A DNA stretch of 40,268 nucleotides from Paucidesulfovibrio gracilis DSM 16080 (GTDB taxonomy: Bacteria > Desulfobacterota > Desulfovibrionia > Desulfovibrionales > Desulfovibrionaceae). Shown piece after piece: positions 16,036 to 24,427 of the stretch. Position numbers and translations under genes: made by a program. The DNA lies in NCBI RefSeq assembly GCF_900167125.1, contig NZ_FUYC01000019.1:1-40268 (forward strand). Direction: 5' to 3'. How positions within the stretch are numbered: the stretch's first letter is position 1; each line of letters opens with the position of its first letter. The notes beneath the pieces were generated by a model. That model did not search any database and was not told the origin of the DNA. It was given only the letters and a program-made list of their open reading frames with translations.

Positions 16036-18963
16036 ATGCCTTTGCCTTCACGCTCCATCCGTCTTGTAGACTGGCGGCAGGATTTCGTCCGTGCCCTGGG
16101 CCGCATGGCCGTGGAACGAGACCCGCGCTCCCTGGTCATAATTTTTCCCCACCAACGCCCGGCTCTCTATCTAAAACGTTTTTTCGCCACCGATCCCCGG
16201 GTACCCCGTCCCCGGCTCTTGCCGGAAATGCGCTCCTTTGAGGATATGGTCACGCACTTACGCCACGGCCTGGACCACACTCCACTAAAGCCCGCACGAA
16301 AACTGGATCTGGCTGCACTGCTTCACGAAATTGCCCTGCGCCTGCGACGCGATCATGGCGGTCTGCTCGGAGAGCTGCCTTTGGAGCAAGAACGCTTCCT
16401 GCCCTGGGGAATCCGTCTGGCTGCACTGCTGGAAGAAATGCTGCGGCAAGGCATCACCCCACAGGATATCCGCCACGTGGAGGGGGAAGTCATCGACTGG
16501 GCCGCGGCTCTGCTGGAACATCTTTCTCTGTTTCATACCGAATATCTAAAAGGGCTGGAACAACGCGACTGGACCACGCCCGGGCGGGATGCACACCTGG
16601 TCATGCAGCGACTGGATCAGGCTCTTGAGGCTCCCTCCCCCCTGGGATTGGGTGACAAGGATGTGGTCTGCGCGGGATTTTACGCGTTGTCCGGCGTGGA
16701 AGAAGCCATTTTCCACCGACTTTGGGAGCAAGGCAGGCTGGATGTTTTCTGGCATTCGGACCCGGCCCTGGCGCAAGGTGGAAAAACTCATTCCTCAATC
16801 TTTGAGCATCGGGCCTGGATGCGTCGATGGGGGGCTGAAGTGGAGCTGTTCGACGCCGCCCGCGCGCCACATTCAGAGCCGCAGATCACCTTTGTTGAGG
16901 GATTCGACCTGCATTCCCAGCTTGCAGCCCTCCGCAAGGAACTGGAACGGGATCCGGACGCGGCCGATACCGCCGTGGTGCTGCCCGATGAAGGGGCACT
17001 GCTTCCCGTGCTGCACCATCTGCCGGAAAATAAGGAAGTCAACGTCTCCATGGGCTATCCTCTGGAGCGCACCGCCCTGTTCCAGCTTATGGAATGCGTG
17101 CTGCGCTGCCGTGAAGGCCAGGATGAGCAAGGGCGCTATTATTGGCGGGATCTCCTGGAACTGGTACGCCATCCCTACCTGAAGATGCTGCGCGCGGAAG
17201 ATGGGACTCCGCTCCGGGCCGTGCTCCTCTGGCTTGAAGGGACCGTTCGCTCCGGTGACCCCATGCAGTATCCGAGTCAATGGCTCCCTCCCTATGGTGA
17301 AGCTCTGCTTTCGGATCTCAACGGACAGCAGGCCGACCTCGCCGACAAGCTTCGACTGGAACTGCTGGATGTCTGCCTGGACGGATTCACAACGGTCGAA
17401 ACCCTGGGTGACATGGCTCGCGCCATTCAACGACTGGCCGAAACCCTGCTTCAGGCCGGAAGCCATCTCTGGAAGGCCTACGTCACGGATGCCGAATACC
17501 TTGCTCGACTCCTCACCAGCGTCATCCCGCAACTCATGGACACGGCTCTGAGCCACGAGCCGCTCGGCTTCCGCACGCTGTCCGCACTGTTCCGCCAACT
17601 CTGCCGGGCAGAACGCGTCTCCTTCGAGGCGGAACCGCTCACCGGGCTTCAGGTCATGGGCGTGCTGGAAACCCGGTTGCTCCGTTTCCGACGACTTTTC
17701 GTACTGGACGCCGTGGAAGAAAGGCTCCCGGGAAACGCTCCCGTGGATCCGTTGCTTCCCGATCCTCTTCGTCCCCTTCTCGGCCTGCCGGACGCCAGAG
17801 AGCGAGACCATGTTTCGGCCTACAACTTTCATCGACTGGTCAAGGGTTCGGAACGCACCGTGCTTCTGTATCAAAGCGGTGTGCAACCTGGTGCGCTGGA
17901 AGGAAAAAGCGTTCGATCCCGCTACGTGGAACAACTCCTTTGGGAGGAAGAGCAGCGTCGCGGCGAACTGCTCGCCCCTGGTGACAAGCCGCCGCTCACG
18001 GCCGTCCGGTTTCGCTCCGACCCGGTCTGCCACGGCATCGCCACCATCCCCCGTTCCGCCTTCATACAGGAACGCCTGGAGCAACTCGTGGATGAAAAGG
18101 GACTCACGCCCTCCCAGCTGGACGGCTATCTGCGTTGCCCCAAACAATTTTACTATCGTTATCTCACCCCCCTGCGGTCCTTGCCACAAGTCGAGGAAGA
18201 CGGGGACCGTGCCGAATTCGGCACCGTCATCCACGACACGCTGCGGGATTTCTTTCTCCCCTACCTAAATGATCAAGCCGGAGAAGTGGATCCTTCCACC
18301 TTACCTGCGGAAAAACTCGTGCAGACCTTTTCGGCCTCGTTGGAGCAGAGCGACTTTTATCCCCGCATGCCTCTGGACGCCCAACGCGCTTTACTTGAAG
18401 CAGGCGCACTCCGGTTGCGACAGTTTTTATCCAAACAGAAAAAAACTCGCATTCTGGAACTGGAACAAACGGTTCGAGGATGCATCGAACTGCCGAACCG
18501 CTTCATAGTACTCCATGGGAGACTCGACCGGGTGGACCGTCGAGACGAGGGAGTGCTTATCATGGATTACAAAACAGGCCTGGTTTCCCGGCCACGTCGG
18601 GGTTTTTGGGACCAAACCGCTCTATGGAAACGCATGGAGCAACCCAACCCCGAAGACCCGGCCCTGCTCACGGGGATCCGTGACGCGGTTCGGGGGTTGC
18701 AGTTGCCAGCCTATCTTCGGATGTACGCGGAAGACAGAAACGAGGTTCCTTGGAACGCGGCCTGGATCCGGCTTGCAAAAGACGGCGGAGAGTACACGCT
18801 TTTCGACAAAATGCCCCCGGAAGAATGCGTGGAGCGAATCCAAACCCAATGCGCCACACTCCTTGAGGCTGTGGCCGTCCATTTGCTCAATGCCCCGGTA
18901 TTCTCTCCGCAGGAAGGGATGCATTGTGACTTTTGTGATTTTCGCGGTCCCTGCGGCAAATGA
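16036..18963 (+). CDS. addB: AddB-type nuclease subunit with Fe-S cluster motif
   Basis: The 975-residue protein is the AddA partner. The N-terminal helicase-like part lacks a recognisable Walker A, so it is probably inactive as a motor. The C-terminal PD-(D/E)xK nuclease is visible as TPSQLDGYLRCPKQFYYRY, GTVIHDTLRDFF and VLIMDYKTG (D844, K846). Four cysteines match the AddB iron-sulfur arrangement: C701, then C964-x2-C967-x5-C973 at the extreme C terminus. The Fe-S domain staples the nuclease fold in characterised AddB proteins. The start is ATG 16036, directly after the addA TGA, with GAGAGG upstream. An in-frame ORF extends back to 15862 inside addA but is not coding. lhgO-like DNA follows after 48 bp. 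Confidence 0.88.
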   Translation: MPLPSRSIRLVDWRQDFVRALGRMAVERDPRSLVIIFPHQRPALYLKRFFATDPRVPRPRLLPEMRSFEDMVTHLRHGLDHTPLKPARKLDLAALLHEIALRLRRDHGGLLGELPLEQERFLPWGIRLAALLEEMLRQGITPQDIRHVEGEVIDWAAALLEHLSLFHTEYLKGLEQRDWTTPGRDAHLVMQRLDQALEAPSPLGLGDKDVVCAGFYALSGVEEAIFHRLWEQGRLDVFWHSDPALAQGGKTHSSIFEHRAWMRRWGAEVELFDAARAPHSEPQITFVEGFDLHSQLAALRKELERDPDAADTAVVLPDEGALLPVLHHLPENKEVNVSMGYPLERTALFQLMECVLRCREGQDEQGRYYWRDLLELVRHPYLKMLRAEDGTPLRAVLLWLEGTVRSGDPMQYPSQWLPPYGEALLSDLNGQQADLADKLRLELLDVCLDGFTTVETLGDMARAIQRLAETLLQAGSHLWKAYVTDAEYLARLLTSVIPQLMDTALSHEPLGFRTLSALFRQLCRAERVSFEAEPLTGLQVMGVLETRLLRFRRLFVLDAVEERLPGNAPVDPLLPDPLRPLLGLPDARERDHVSAYNFHRLVKGSERTVLLYQSGVQPGALEGKSVRSRYVEQLLWEEEQRRGELLAPGDKPPLTAVRFRSDPVCHGIATIPRSAFIQERLEQLVDEKGLTPSQLDGYLRCPKQFYYRYLTPLRSLPQVEEDGDRAEFGTVIHDTLRDFFLPYLNDQAGEVDPSTLPAEKLVQTFSASLEQSDFYPRMPLDAQRALLEAGALRLRQFLSKQKKTRILELEQTVRGCIELPNRFIVLHGRLDRVDRRDEGVLIMDYKTGLVSRPRRGFWDQTALWKRMEQPNPEDPALLTGIRDAVRGLQLPAYLRMYAEDRNEVPWNAAWIRLAKDGGEYTLFDKMPPEECVERIQTQCATLLEAVAVHLLNAPVFSPQEGMHCDFCDFRGPCGK

Positions 18964-19011
18964 CCCGCATGTCTATCCCCCTGCAACCAACCCGCTTCAA
19001 AGGTATGCTCA

Positions 19012-20223
19012 ATGAAAGACCGCATCCATACTGATGAACAGGCTGAAATCGTCATCCTGGGCGCCGGCATTATAGGCCTGACATTGGCCAGAGAACTGGT
19101 CCGGCAGGGCGCCCCCGATATTCTGATCGTGGAAAAAGAGCCGGAGCAAGGGCTACATGCTTCCGGCCGCAATTCCGGCGTTCTCCACGCAGGCATTTAC
19201 TATACGCCAGGATCAACCCGCGCCGAACTTTGCCGCCGGGGCAACCAGGCCATGCGGGAATACTGCGAAGAACATCGCCTGCCTCTGCGGGCCGCCGGAA
19301 AGGTCATCGTGGCCCGAGATGAAAAAGAACGCCCCGCACTTCGGGAATTATACCAACGGGCCAGACAAAACGGAGCCGACGTAGAACGCATCGACGCCCG
19401 GCAATTGGCCACGCTTGAACCCAACGCCCGTACGGTGGAGGAAGCGCTCTGGTCTCCTCAAACCGCCCAGGTAGACCCGGGGGCCGTATTGCGCCGCCTG
19501 ATTCAGGAACTCAACGATACCGGCAAAGTTCGGTTTCTCTTTGGAACCGGATTCATCTCCGCGCTCGGTCCCCGTGCCATGGCCACCACCAGAGGCCGGG
19601 TGGGATTTCAGACCCTGATCAACGCGGCCGGAGCCTTCAGCGACCGAGTGGCGCGTCACTACGGGGGAGCAGAACATTATCAGCTTATCCCCTTCAAAGG
19701 GTTATACAAAAAGGTTATTCCAGAGCAAGCCGATCTGGTCAACGGCAACATCTATCCCGTGCCAGACATCCGAAATCCATTTTTGGGCGTCCACCTGACG
19801 CGATCCGTGCACGGCGAGGCCTATGTCGGTCCCACCGCCATACCCGCCTTTGGACGGGAAAATTATGGACTCTTCAAAGGGCTGGACAAAGAGGCCACGT
19901 CCATCTTATATCGTGATGCGGTTCTACTTTTTAAAAATTCAAAATTCCGCTCCGTAGCTCTCCGTGAGCCGAAAAAATATTTCGCCTCGGCCTTTTACCA
20001 CGATGCACGCCGATTGGTCCACAAACTCCGCCCCGAATGGCTCAAGGATACCCCAAAGGTGGGAATCCGCCCACAATTAGTGGACCTACGCACCAATGAA
20101 ATGGTAATGGATTTTCGCGTAGAGCAGAAAGGCTCCTGCCTGCATGTACTCAACGCTATTTCCCCGGCGTTCACCTGCTCCATTCCCTTTGCGGAAATGG
20201 TGGTTAAAAAATTTCTTGCCTGA
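19012..20223 (+). CDS. lhgO: L-2-hydroxyglutarate oxidase-like FAD enzyme
   Basis: The 403-residue DAO-fold flavoprotein fits LhgO, which oxidises L-2-hydroxyglutarate to 2-oxoglutarate with electrons passing to the quinone pool. The ADP-binding loop ILGAGIIGLTLARELV (about 15-30) is followed by EKEPEQGLHASGRNSGVLHAGIYY (about 40-65), a strong LhgO-type signature. INAAGAFSD (about 203-211) and a C-terminal HVLNAISPAFTCSIPFAE motif complete it. AAAGG lies eight bases before the ATG at 19012. It sits between addB and the flavin oxidoreductase on the same strand. Other DAO-family hydroxyacid or amino-acid oxidases are possible, but the N-terminal signature is specific. Confidence 0.85.
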   Translation: MKDRIHTDEQAEIVILGAGIIGLTLARELVRQGAPDILIVEKEPEQGLHASGRNSGVLHAGIYYTPGSTRAELCRRGNQAMREYCEEHRLPLRAAGKVIVARDEKERPALRELYQRARQNGADVERIDARQLATLEPNARTVEEALWSPQTAQVDPGAVLRRLIQELNDTGKVRFLFGTGFISALGPRAMATTRGRVGFQTLINAAGAFSDRVARHYGGAEHYQLIPFKGLYKKVIPEQADLVNGNIYPVPDIRNPFLGVHLTRSVHGEAYVGPTAIPAFGRENYGLFKGLDKEATSILYRDAVLLFKNSKFRSVALREPKKYFASAFYHDARRLVHKLRPEWLKDTPKVGIRPQLVDLRTNEMVMDFRVEQKGSCLHVLNAISPAFTCSIPFAEMVVKKFLA

Positions 20224-20297
20224 TCCACCGGCAAGCGGGTATGCCCTCACCCCGGGAGCAATACAATCTTTCGAGCACTCTTACCTGGAGTAACACA

Positions 20298-21671
20298 ATG
20301 ACCCTTCCAAGCCTTCACATCGGCGACCTTGTGGCCCGCCTGCCCATCGTACAGGGCGGCATGGGCGTGGGTATCTCCCTTTCGGGACTCGCCTCCGCCG
20401 TGGCCAATGAGGGCGGCGTGGGCGTGATCGCCACCCCCATGATCGGAATGTACGAACCCGACCGCGCCTCCAATCCGGAAGAGGCCGATCTGCGTGCCTT
20501 AAAAACTGAAATTCGCAAGGCGCGCTCACTTTCCAACGGCATCATCGGGGTGAACATTATGTGCGCCCTGACCAACTTTGCCGAGCTGGTCCGTACTTCC
20601 GTGCGCGAAGGCATCGACGTCATTTTCGCCGGTGCCGGGCTGCCCTTGGATCTGCCTGCGCACTTGCCCGAAGACCAACGCGAAAATACGCACACCAAAC
20701 TTGTTCCCATCGTTTCCTCGGGACGCGCCGCCAAGCTCATTTGTAAAAAATGGCTCAAACGCTTTGACCGTCTGCCCGATGCCTTTGTGGTAGAAGGGCC
20801 GAAAGCAGGCGGACACCTCGGCTTTAAGCCCGAGCAGATCGATGATCCGAACTTTGCCTTGGAAAAAATTCTGCCTCAAACCATCGAGGCCGTGCATGAA
20901 TTCGAAATGCAGGCACGCCGCCCCATTCCAGTGATCGCGGCGGGCGGAGTTTACTCCGGCGCAGACATTGTTCGATTCATGGACATGGGAGCCGCAGGCG
21001 TACAGATGGGCACCCGCTTCGTGGCCACCGAAGAATGCGACGCGGATATTGAATTCAAAAAGGCTTTTGTCAACGCCAAAAAAGAAGACCTGCGCGTGAT
21101 CCAAAGCCCTGTTGGATTGCCCGGTCGGGCCGTGGGCAACGTCTTCCTGGACAAGGTTAAGAACGGCTTGCTCAAGCCCCACAAATGCCCCTACAAATGC
21201 CTGGCTTCCTGCCCGCAGGAAGATGGACCATACTGCATCGCCAAGGCACTGATGAATGCTAAACGAGGTCTGCTCAAGCACGGTTTCGCCTTTGCCGGTG
21301 CCAACGCCTACCTCGTGGAAAAAATCGTAACCGTACGGGATCTTTTCTGCTCACTCAAAGAAGAAGCTGCCCGCAGCAGAGCCGAGGCCGCGGCACGGCG
21401 CTACATCGAAAGCGCTCGGCAATACATGGATCTGGTCACGGACAGCGCGGCCCGCTATCGACTTGAAGCCAAACAATACTTGGAGCAGATGCAGGCCCAG
21501 GCCAACCGGGGCAAAGAGTGCGCCCGGCAATACCTGGATCAGATGCACGAGGAAGCAACCCGACGCAGGGAAAATGCCCGAGAATACCTGGAACAAATGC
21601 AGGAGAAGGTTAGCAGCACCTTGCAGGAATACCTGCCGGAAGGCCGCCGGACCGACCCGGGGGAAGCGTAG
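20298..21671 (+). CDS. NPD-type flavin oxidoreductase with Cys motif and 18-residue repeat tail
   Basis: The 457-residue protein belongs to the nitronate monooxygenase / NAD(P)H-dependent flavin oxidoreductase family. The TIM-barrel core contains PIVQGGMGVGISLSGLASAVANEGG (about 14-38), VEGPKAGGHLG and VIAAGGVYSGADIVRFMDMGAAGVQMGTRF. A Cys-rich segment, C297-x3-C301-x3-C305-x7-C313, may bind a metal or Fe-S cluster. After about residue 350 the family fold ends and a charged helical tail begins. It contains four consecutive 18-residue repeats (373-390, 391-408, 409-426, 427-444) of the type ARQYLDQM.... The start is ATG 20298, with GGAG seven bases before; a longer ORF to 20241 has no support. 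It is the last gene before the terminator at 21702. The substrate is not known. Confidence 0.85.
   Translation: MTLPSLHIGDLVARLPIVQGGMGVGISLSGLASAVANEGGVGVIATPMIGMYEPDRASNPEEADLRALKTEIRKARSLSNGIIGVNIMCALTNFAELVRTSVREGIDVIFAGAGLPLDLPAHLPEDQRENTHTKLVPIVSSGRAAKLICKKWLKRFDRLPDAFVVEGPKAGGHLGFKPEQIDDPNFALEKILPQTIEAVHEFEMQARRPIPVIAAGGVYSGADIVRFMDMGAAGVQMGTRFVATEECDADIEFKKAFVNAKKEDLRVIQSPVGLPGRAVGNVFLDKVKNGLLKPHKCPYKCLASCPQEDGPYCIAKALMNAKRGLLKHGFAFAGANAYLVEKIVTVRDLFCSLKEEAARSRAEAAARRYIESARQYMDLVTDSAARYRLEAKQYLEQMQAQANRGKECARQYLDQMHEEATRRRENAREYLEQMQEKVSSTLQEYLPEGRRTDPGEA
21414..21629 (+). repeat. four 54-bp in-frame repeats encoding 18-residue helices
   Basis: Units start at 21414, 21468, 21522 and 21576. 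Each encodes A-(R/K)-(Q/E)-Y-(L/M)-(E/D) followed by twelve charged residues. The protein-level pattern is better conserved than the DNA. Eighteen residues equal five alpha-helical turns, so equivalent residues of each unit would align on one face of a continuous helix. Confidence 0.85.
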
Positions 21672-21701
21672 CCACGCTATTGCAAATCCTATCCATCAAA
21701 A

Positions 21702-21734
21702 GAACGGCCCGCTGTGAGCAGCGGGCCGTTCTTT
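21702..21734 (+). terminator. strong intrinsic terminator closing the addAB-containing run
   Basis: A perfect 13-bp stem (GAACGGCCCGCTG with CAGCGGGCCGTTC) encloses a TGAG tetraloop, followed by CTTT. It lies 30 bp after the flavin oxidoreductase stop. Confidence 0.85.
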
Positions 21735-21860
21735 CATTAGGCTGTTCCAAAACAAGGGACCGTCAGGCAGAGACGACATTCAAAACCAACACCTATTCCT
21801 CATTGGTAACCAGCTGAACGTCCACATCGCCACTACAGACCGCCGCCCCGGATCGGCCCA

Positions 21861-22370
21861 CTACGCCTCAAACCGTCGAACCGAATTGATGGTCACCGGC
21901 TCAACAGGGACATCGGCATGGTAGCCAACATTCTTGGTGCGTACTTTTTTAATCTTTTCAACGACATCAAGCCCGTCCACAACTTTGCCGAACACGCAGT
22001 ACCCCCAGCCGTCCGGCGTCTCGCCCTTGAAATCCAAAAACGCGTTGTCCTTCACGTTGATGAAAAACTGGCTGGACGCGGAATGCGGATCCTGTGTCCG
22101 GGCCATGGCCAGAGTACCCAACTCGTTTTTCAAACCGTTAGCGGCTTCGTTCTTGATGGGAGCTCGGGTGTCCTTGGGCTTCATCATCACGGTCATGCCG
22201 CCGCCCTGAATCATGAATCCGTTGATGACGCGATGGAAAATCAGGCCATCGTAAAACTCATCATCCACATACTGTAAAAAGTTGGCCACGGTCTCCGGGG
22301 CTTTGTCCTCATACAGTTCAATAAGCATGTCCCCCATGGAGGTTTCCATCAGTACCGTGGGATTCGCCAT
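21861..22370 (-). CDS. ppiB: cyclophilin-type peptidyl-prolyl cis-trans isomerase
   Basis: The 169-residue single-domain cyclophilin catalyses proline isomerisation in folding proteins. Characteristic segments are [27 protein letters not shown] (active-site FHR and GFMIQGG), [17 protein letters not shown] and [14 protein letters not shown]. It has no signal peptide, so it is cytoplasmic (PpiB-like). The ATG at 22370 has GGAGA six bases upstream, which sits at the very end of the recombinase gene. A longer ORF reaching 22898 is out-of-frame coding of that upstream gene. It is the last gene of a leftward run and is one base from the xerC-like stop, hence co-translated. Confidence 0.93.
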   Translation of the reverse strand: MANPTVLMETSMGDMLIELYEDKAPETVANFLQYVDDEFYDGLIFHRVINGFMIQGGGMTVMMKPKDTRAPIKNEAANGLKNELGTLAMARTQDPHSASSQFFINVKDNAFLDFKGETPDGWGYCVFGKVVDGLDVVEKIKKVRTKNVGYHADVPVEPVTINSVRRFEA

Positions 22371-22371
22371 G

Positions 22372-23406
22372 TTATTCTCCTTCACTATCCGTTGATTCCT
22401 GGTCGAGTTCATCATGGCCGGGCCATGACGGGTCATTACCGCTGGTTGGCTCCCGCTGTTGCAAGGATCCGTCCCCGGAAAGCGGGTGCGCCCGGTCATA
22501 TACCCCCATGACGTGCCGCAAGTCCAGGCTCGTGTAGCGCTGCGTCGTGGAGATTCGTTCATGTCCGAGCAATTCCTGCACATCACGCAGATCCGCACCG
22601 GCCTGCAGCAAATGGCTGGCAAAACTCCCCCGCAAGGTATGCGGGTGCACGCTTTCCGGCAATCCAGCATCCCGCGCCAACCGAGCCACAATCCGATGGG
22701 CCTGGCGGCGGTGCAGTCGCCCGCCACGATCCCCCAAAAACAATGCCGGCTCCATGGGATCCACCAGCAATTCATGTCGATGCCGAATCCAGGCCCGAAG
22801 CCGCTTCGCGGAAGTGGCTCCAATGGGAACCAGTCGCTGCTTGCTCCCCTTGCCGTGCACGCGGATGACCCCTGCACCGGGGTCCACTTCATCGACATCC
22901 AGAGCCAAGGCCTCGCTCACGCGCAACCCCGCGCCATACAGCAATTCCACCAAGGCATGGTCCCGCAGGCCGGACGCATCCGGCGGTGTAGGCGCTTCCA
23001 TTACGGATTTGGTTTGGTCCACATTAAGCGCTCGGGGAGTGCGGCGTTCCTGTTTTGGGTTGCCCATGCCGCTGGTCGGGTCGTTATCCAGCAGACCCCG
23101 CATGTCCAGGTATCGAAAAAAAGCTCGAATCGAAGACAGCTTGCGTGACACCGTGCTTTTTTTCACGCCCCGGAGGTGCAGCCGGGCAAGCAGGCCGCGC
23201 ACATGGTCCCGCTCCACGTCACCATGGCGGGACAGGCTCAACTCCAGCGTCTGAAGGAATCCTTCAAACTCCCGTAAATCCGTAGCATATGCCCGCAATG
23301 TTGCGGGAGAATAGCCCCGCTCGGAATCCAACCAGGCCAAAAATGCACGGACCAGTTCCGGCGGATCGTTTCCAGGATCGCTATTCTTTGCGTTGATCAA
23401 TGACAT
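22372..23406 (-). CDS. xerC: XerC/XerD-type tyrosine recombinase
   Basis: The 344-residue tyrosine recombinase has a SAM-like N-terminal domain (about 15-105) and a catalytic domain with all active residues: R162, K186, H256-x-x-R259, H282 and nucleophile Y291. The usual HxLRHSFATH motif reads [10 protein letters not shown], with glycine at 260 in place of the common histidine. Resolution of chromosome dimers at dif is the expected role. XerC versus XerD cannot be told from this sequence alone, and no dif-like site was identified. An acidic, Ser/Gly-rich extension of ~40 residues follows the catalytic tyrosine domain. The ATG at 23406 overlaps the upstream receiver-GGDEF gene by 26 bases, and ppiB follows one base after its stop. 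Confidence 0.85.
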   Translation of the reverse strand: MSLINAKNSDPGNDPPELVRAFLAWLDSERGYSPATLRAYATDLREFEGFLQTLELSLSRHGDVERDHVRGLLARLHLRGVKKSTVSRKLSSIRAFFRYLDMRGLLDNDPTSGMGNPKQERRTPRALNVDQTKSVMEAPTPPDASGLRDHALVELLYGAGLRVSEALALDVDEVDPGAGVIRVHGKGSKQRLVPIGATSAKRLRAWIRHRHELLVDPMEPALFLGDRGGRLHRRQAHRIVARLARDAGLPESVHPHTLRGSFASHLLQAGADLRDVQELLGHERISTTQRYTSLDLRHVMGVYDRAHPLSGDGSLQQREPTSGNDPSWPGHDELDQESTDSEGE

Positions 23407-24352
23407 AACAACTTTTCTCGTCGCTCTTGGCCTTTTTTTTCAGAGCAGCGGCAATGGAGGCAGCCTCGCCCGCATGCCGAAGTTTGCCGCCCCGATTCAT
23501 GACGACGGCAATGGAAACCGCCATAAACGGAAACTTCTGCACATTGCCGCGCCGATCCGTGGAAACAATGCCGCCCGTTTTTCGATCTTCCTGGTCATAA
23601 AACCCGCGCACCAGGGAATCAAATGTCGCGATCACACGACGGCAGATATCCTCGGCCCGAAATTCCGCCACGATGAAAACAAAATCGTCCCCCCCGACAT
23701 GCCCAACGAACGAAAGCTCCCGTTTGTCGCGTACCATGTCACGTACCGTGTTCACGATCAGCCTGGCGGTCATCATGAGCACCTCGTCGCCCCTGGAAAA
23801 TCCATACTTGTCATTAAAGGACTTGAAGTGATCCAAATCAACGTAGCCCAAGGCGAATCGTTCCCCACGATCCACCAAGTCCTGCGTGCGTTGCAGGATG
23901 CTCGTGTTGCCCGGCAATTTGGAAAGCGGGTTGGCGTCCAGGGCGCGTAACGCGCGCAGGAGGGTCAGATTGATGCGATCACGCGCTTCGGCAGGAAAAA
24001 AGGGACGGAACAAAAAGTCATCCACTTCCACGTCATTCCAATCCCAAGGATACTCCATATCCTCATGGTCCAGGCAAAGGATAACGGGAAGTTGCCGGTA
24101 AACATTTTCTCCCTTGACCAGGTTCGCCAATTGCGCGCCGGTCATGTCCGGGAGTCGCTGGTCCGTCAGCAACAGGTCTGGAGGATTGCCGAACAATTGT
24201 TCCAAGGCCTCGGATGCCCTGGAAAACAGAGAAAATTCCATGCACCCTGGCCACCAAAGCCCCTCAAGCAGAGACAACAACTCCGCATCCGGCGTAACCA
24301 GATAAACCCGTTGCGGATGATTGAAATAGCAAGGCGATACGCGCGCATCCAT
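23381..24352 (-). CDS. degenerate receiver + GGDEF-like signalling protein
   Basis: The ~323-residue protein has a CheY-like receiver (about 14-125) and a C-terminal diguanylate-cyclase-fold domain (about 140-300). The receiver keeps the phospho-acceptor in LLLTDQRLPDMTG (D64), but the N-terminal acidic pair is reduced to PD and the conserved lysine before proline is arginine (FLFRPF), so signalling may be altered. In the GGDEF domain the metal-site segment YVDLDHFKSFND is intact, the signature is GGDDF (220-224), and the usual DxLTGLPNR reads NPLSKLPGNT. Cyclase activity is therefore doubtful; c-di-GMP or GTP binding is possible. The start at 24352 has a G-rich weak SD; an in-frame ATG at 24421 is the alternative. 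It follows the HDOD gene on the same strand. Confidence 0.8.
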   Translation of the reverse strand: MDARVSPCYFNHPQRVYLVTPDAELLSLLEGLWWPGCMEFSLFSRASEALEQLFGNPPDLLLTDQRLPDMTGAQLANLVKGENVYRQLPVILCLDHEDMEYPWDWNDVEVDDFLFRPFFPAEARDRINLTLLRALRALDANPLSKLPGNTSILQRTQDLVDRGERFALGYVDLDHFKSFNDKYGFSRGDEVLMMTARLIVNTVRDMVRDKRELSFVGHVGGDDFVFIVAEFRAEDICRRVIATFDSLVRGFYDQEDRKTGGIVSTDRRGNVQKFPFMAVSIAVVMNRGGKLRHAGEAASIAAALKKKAKSDEKSCYVIDQRKE

Positions 24353-24427
24353 AACACGCCCCCGCCGCGGCAGCCCTTGGTGACCACGGCATTGTTTCGG
24401 TCCCGCGACCGAATTTCTCATAGTTCG

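Noticed and set aside
22371-22898. N-terminal extension of the cyclophilin ORF
   Set aside because: It lies entirely inside the recombinase gene in another frame; the ATG at 22370 has a good SD and matches the family N terminus.
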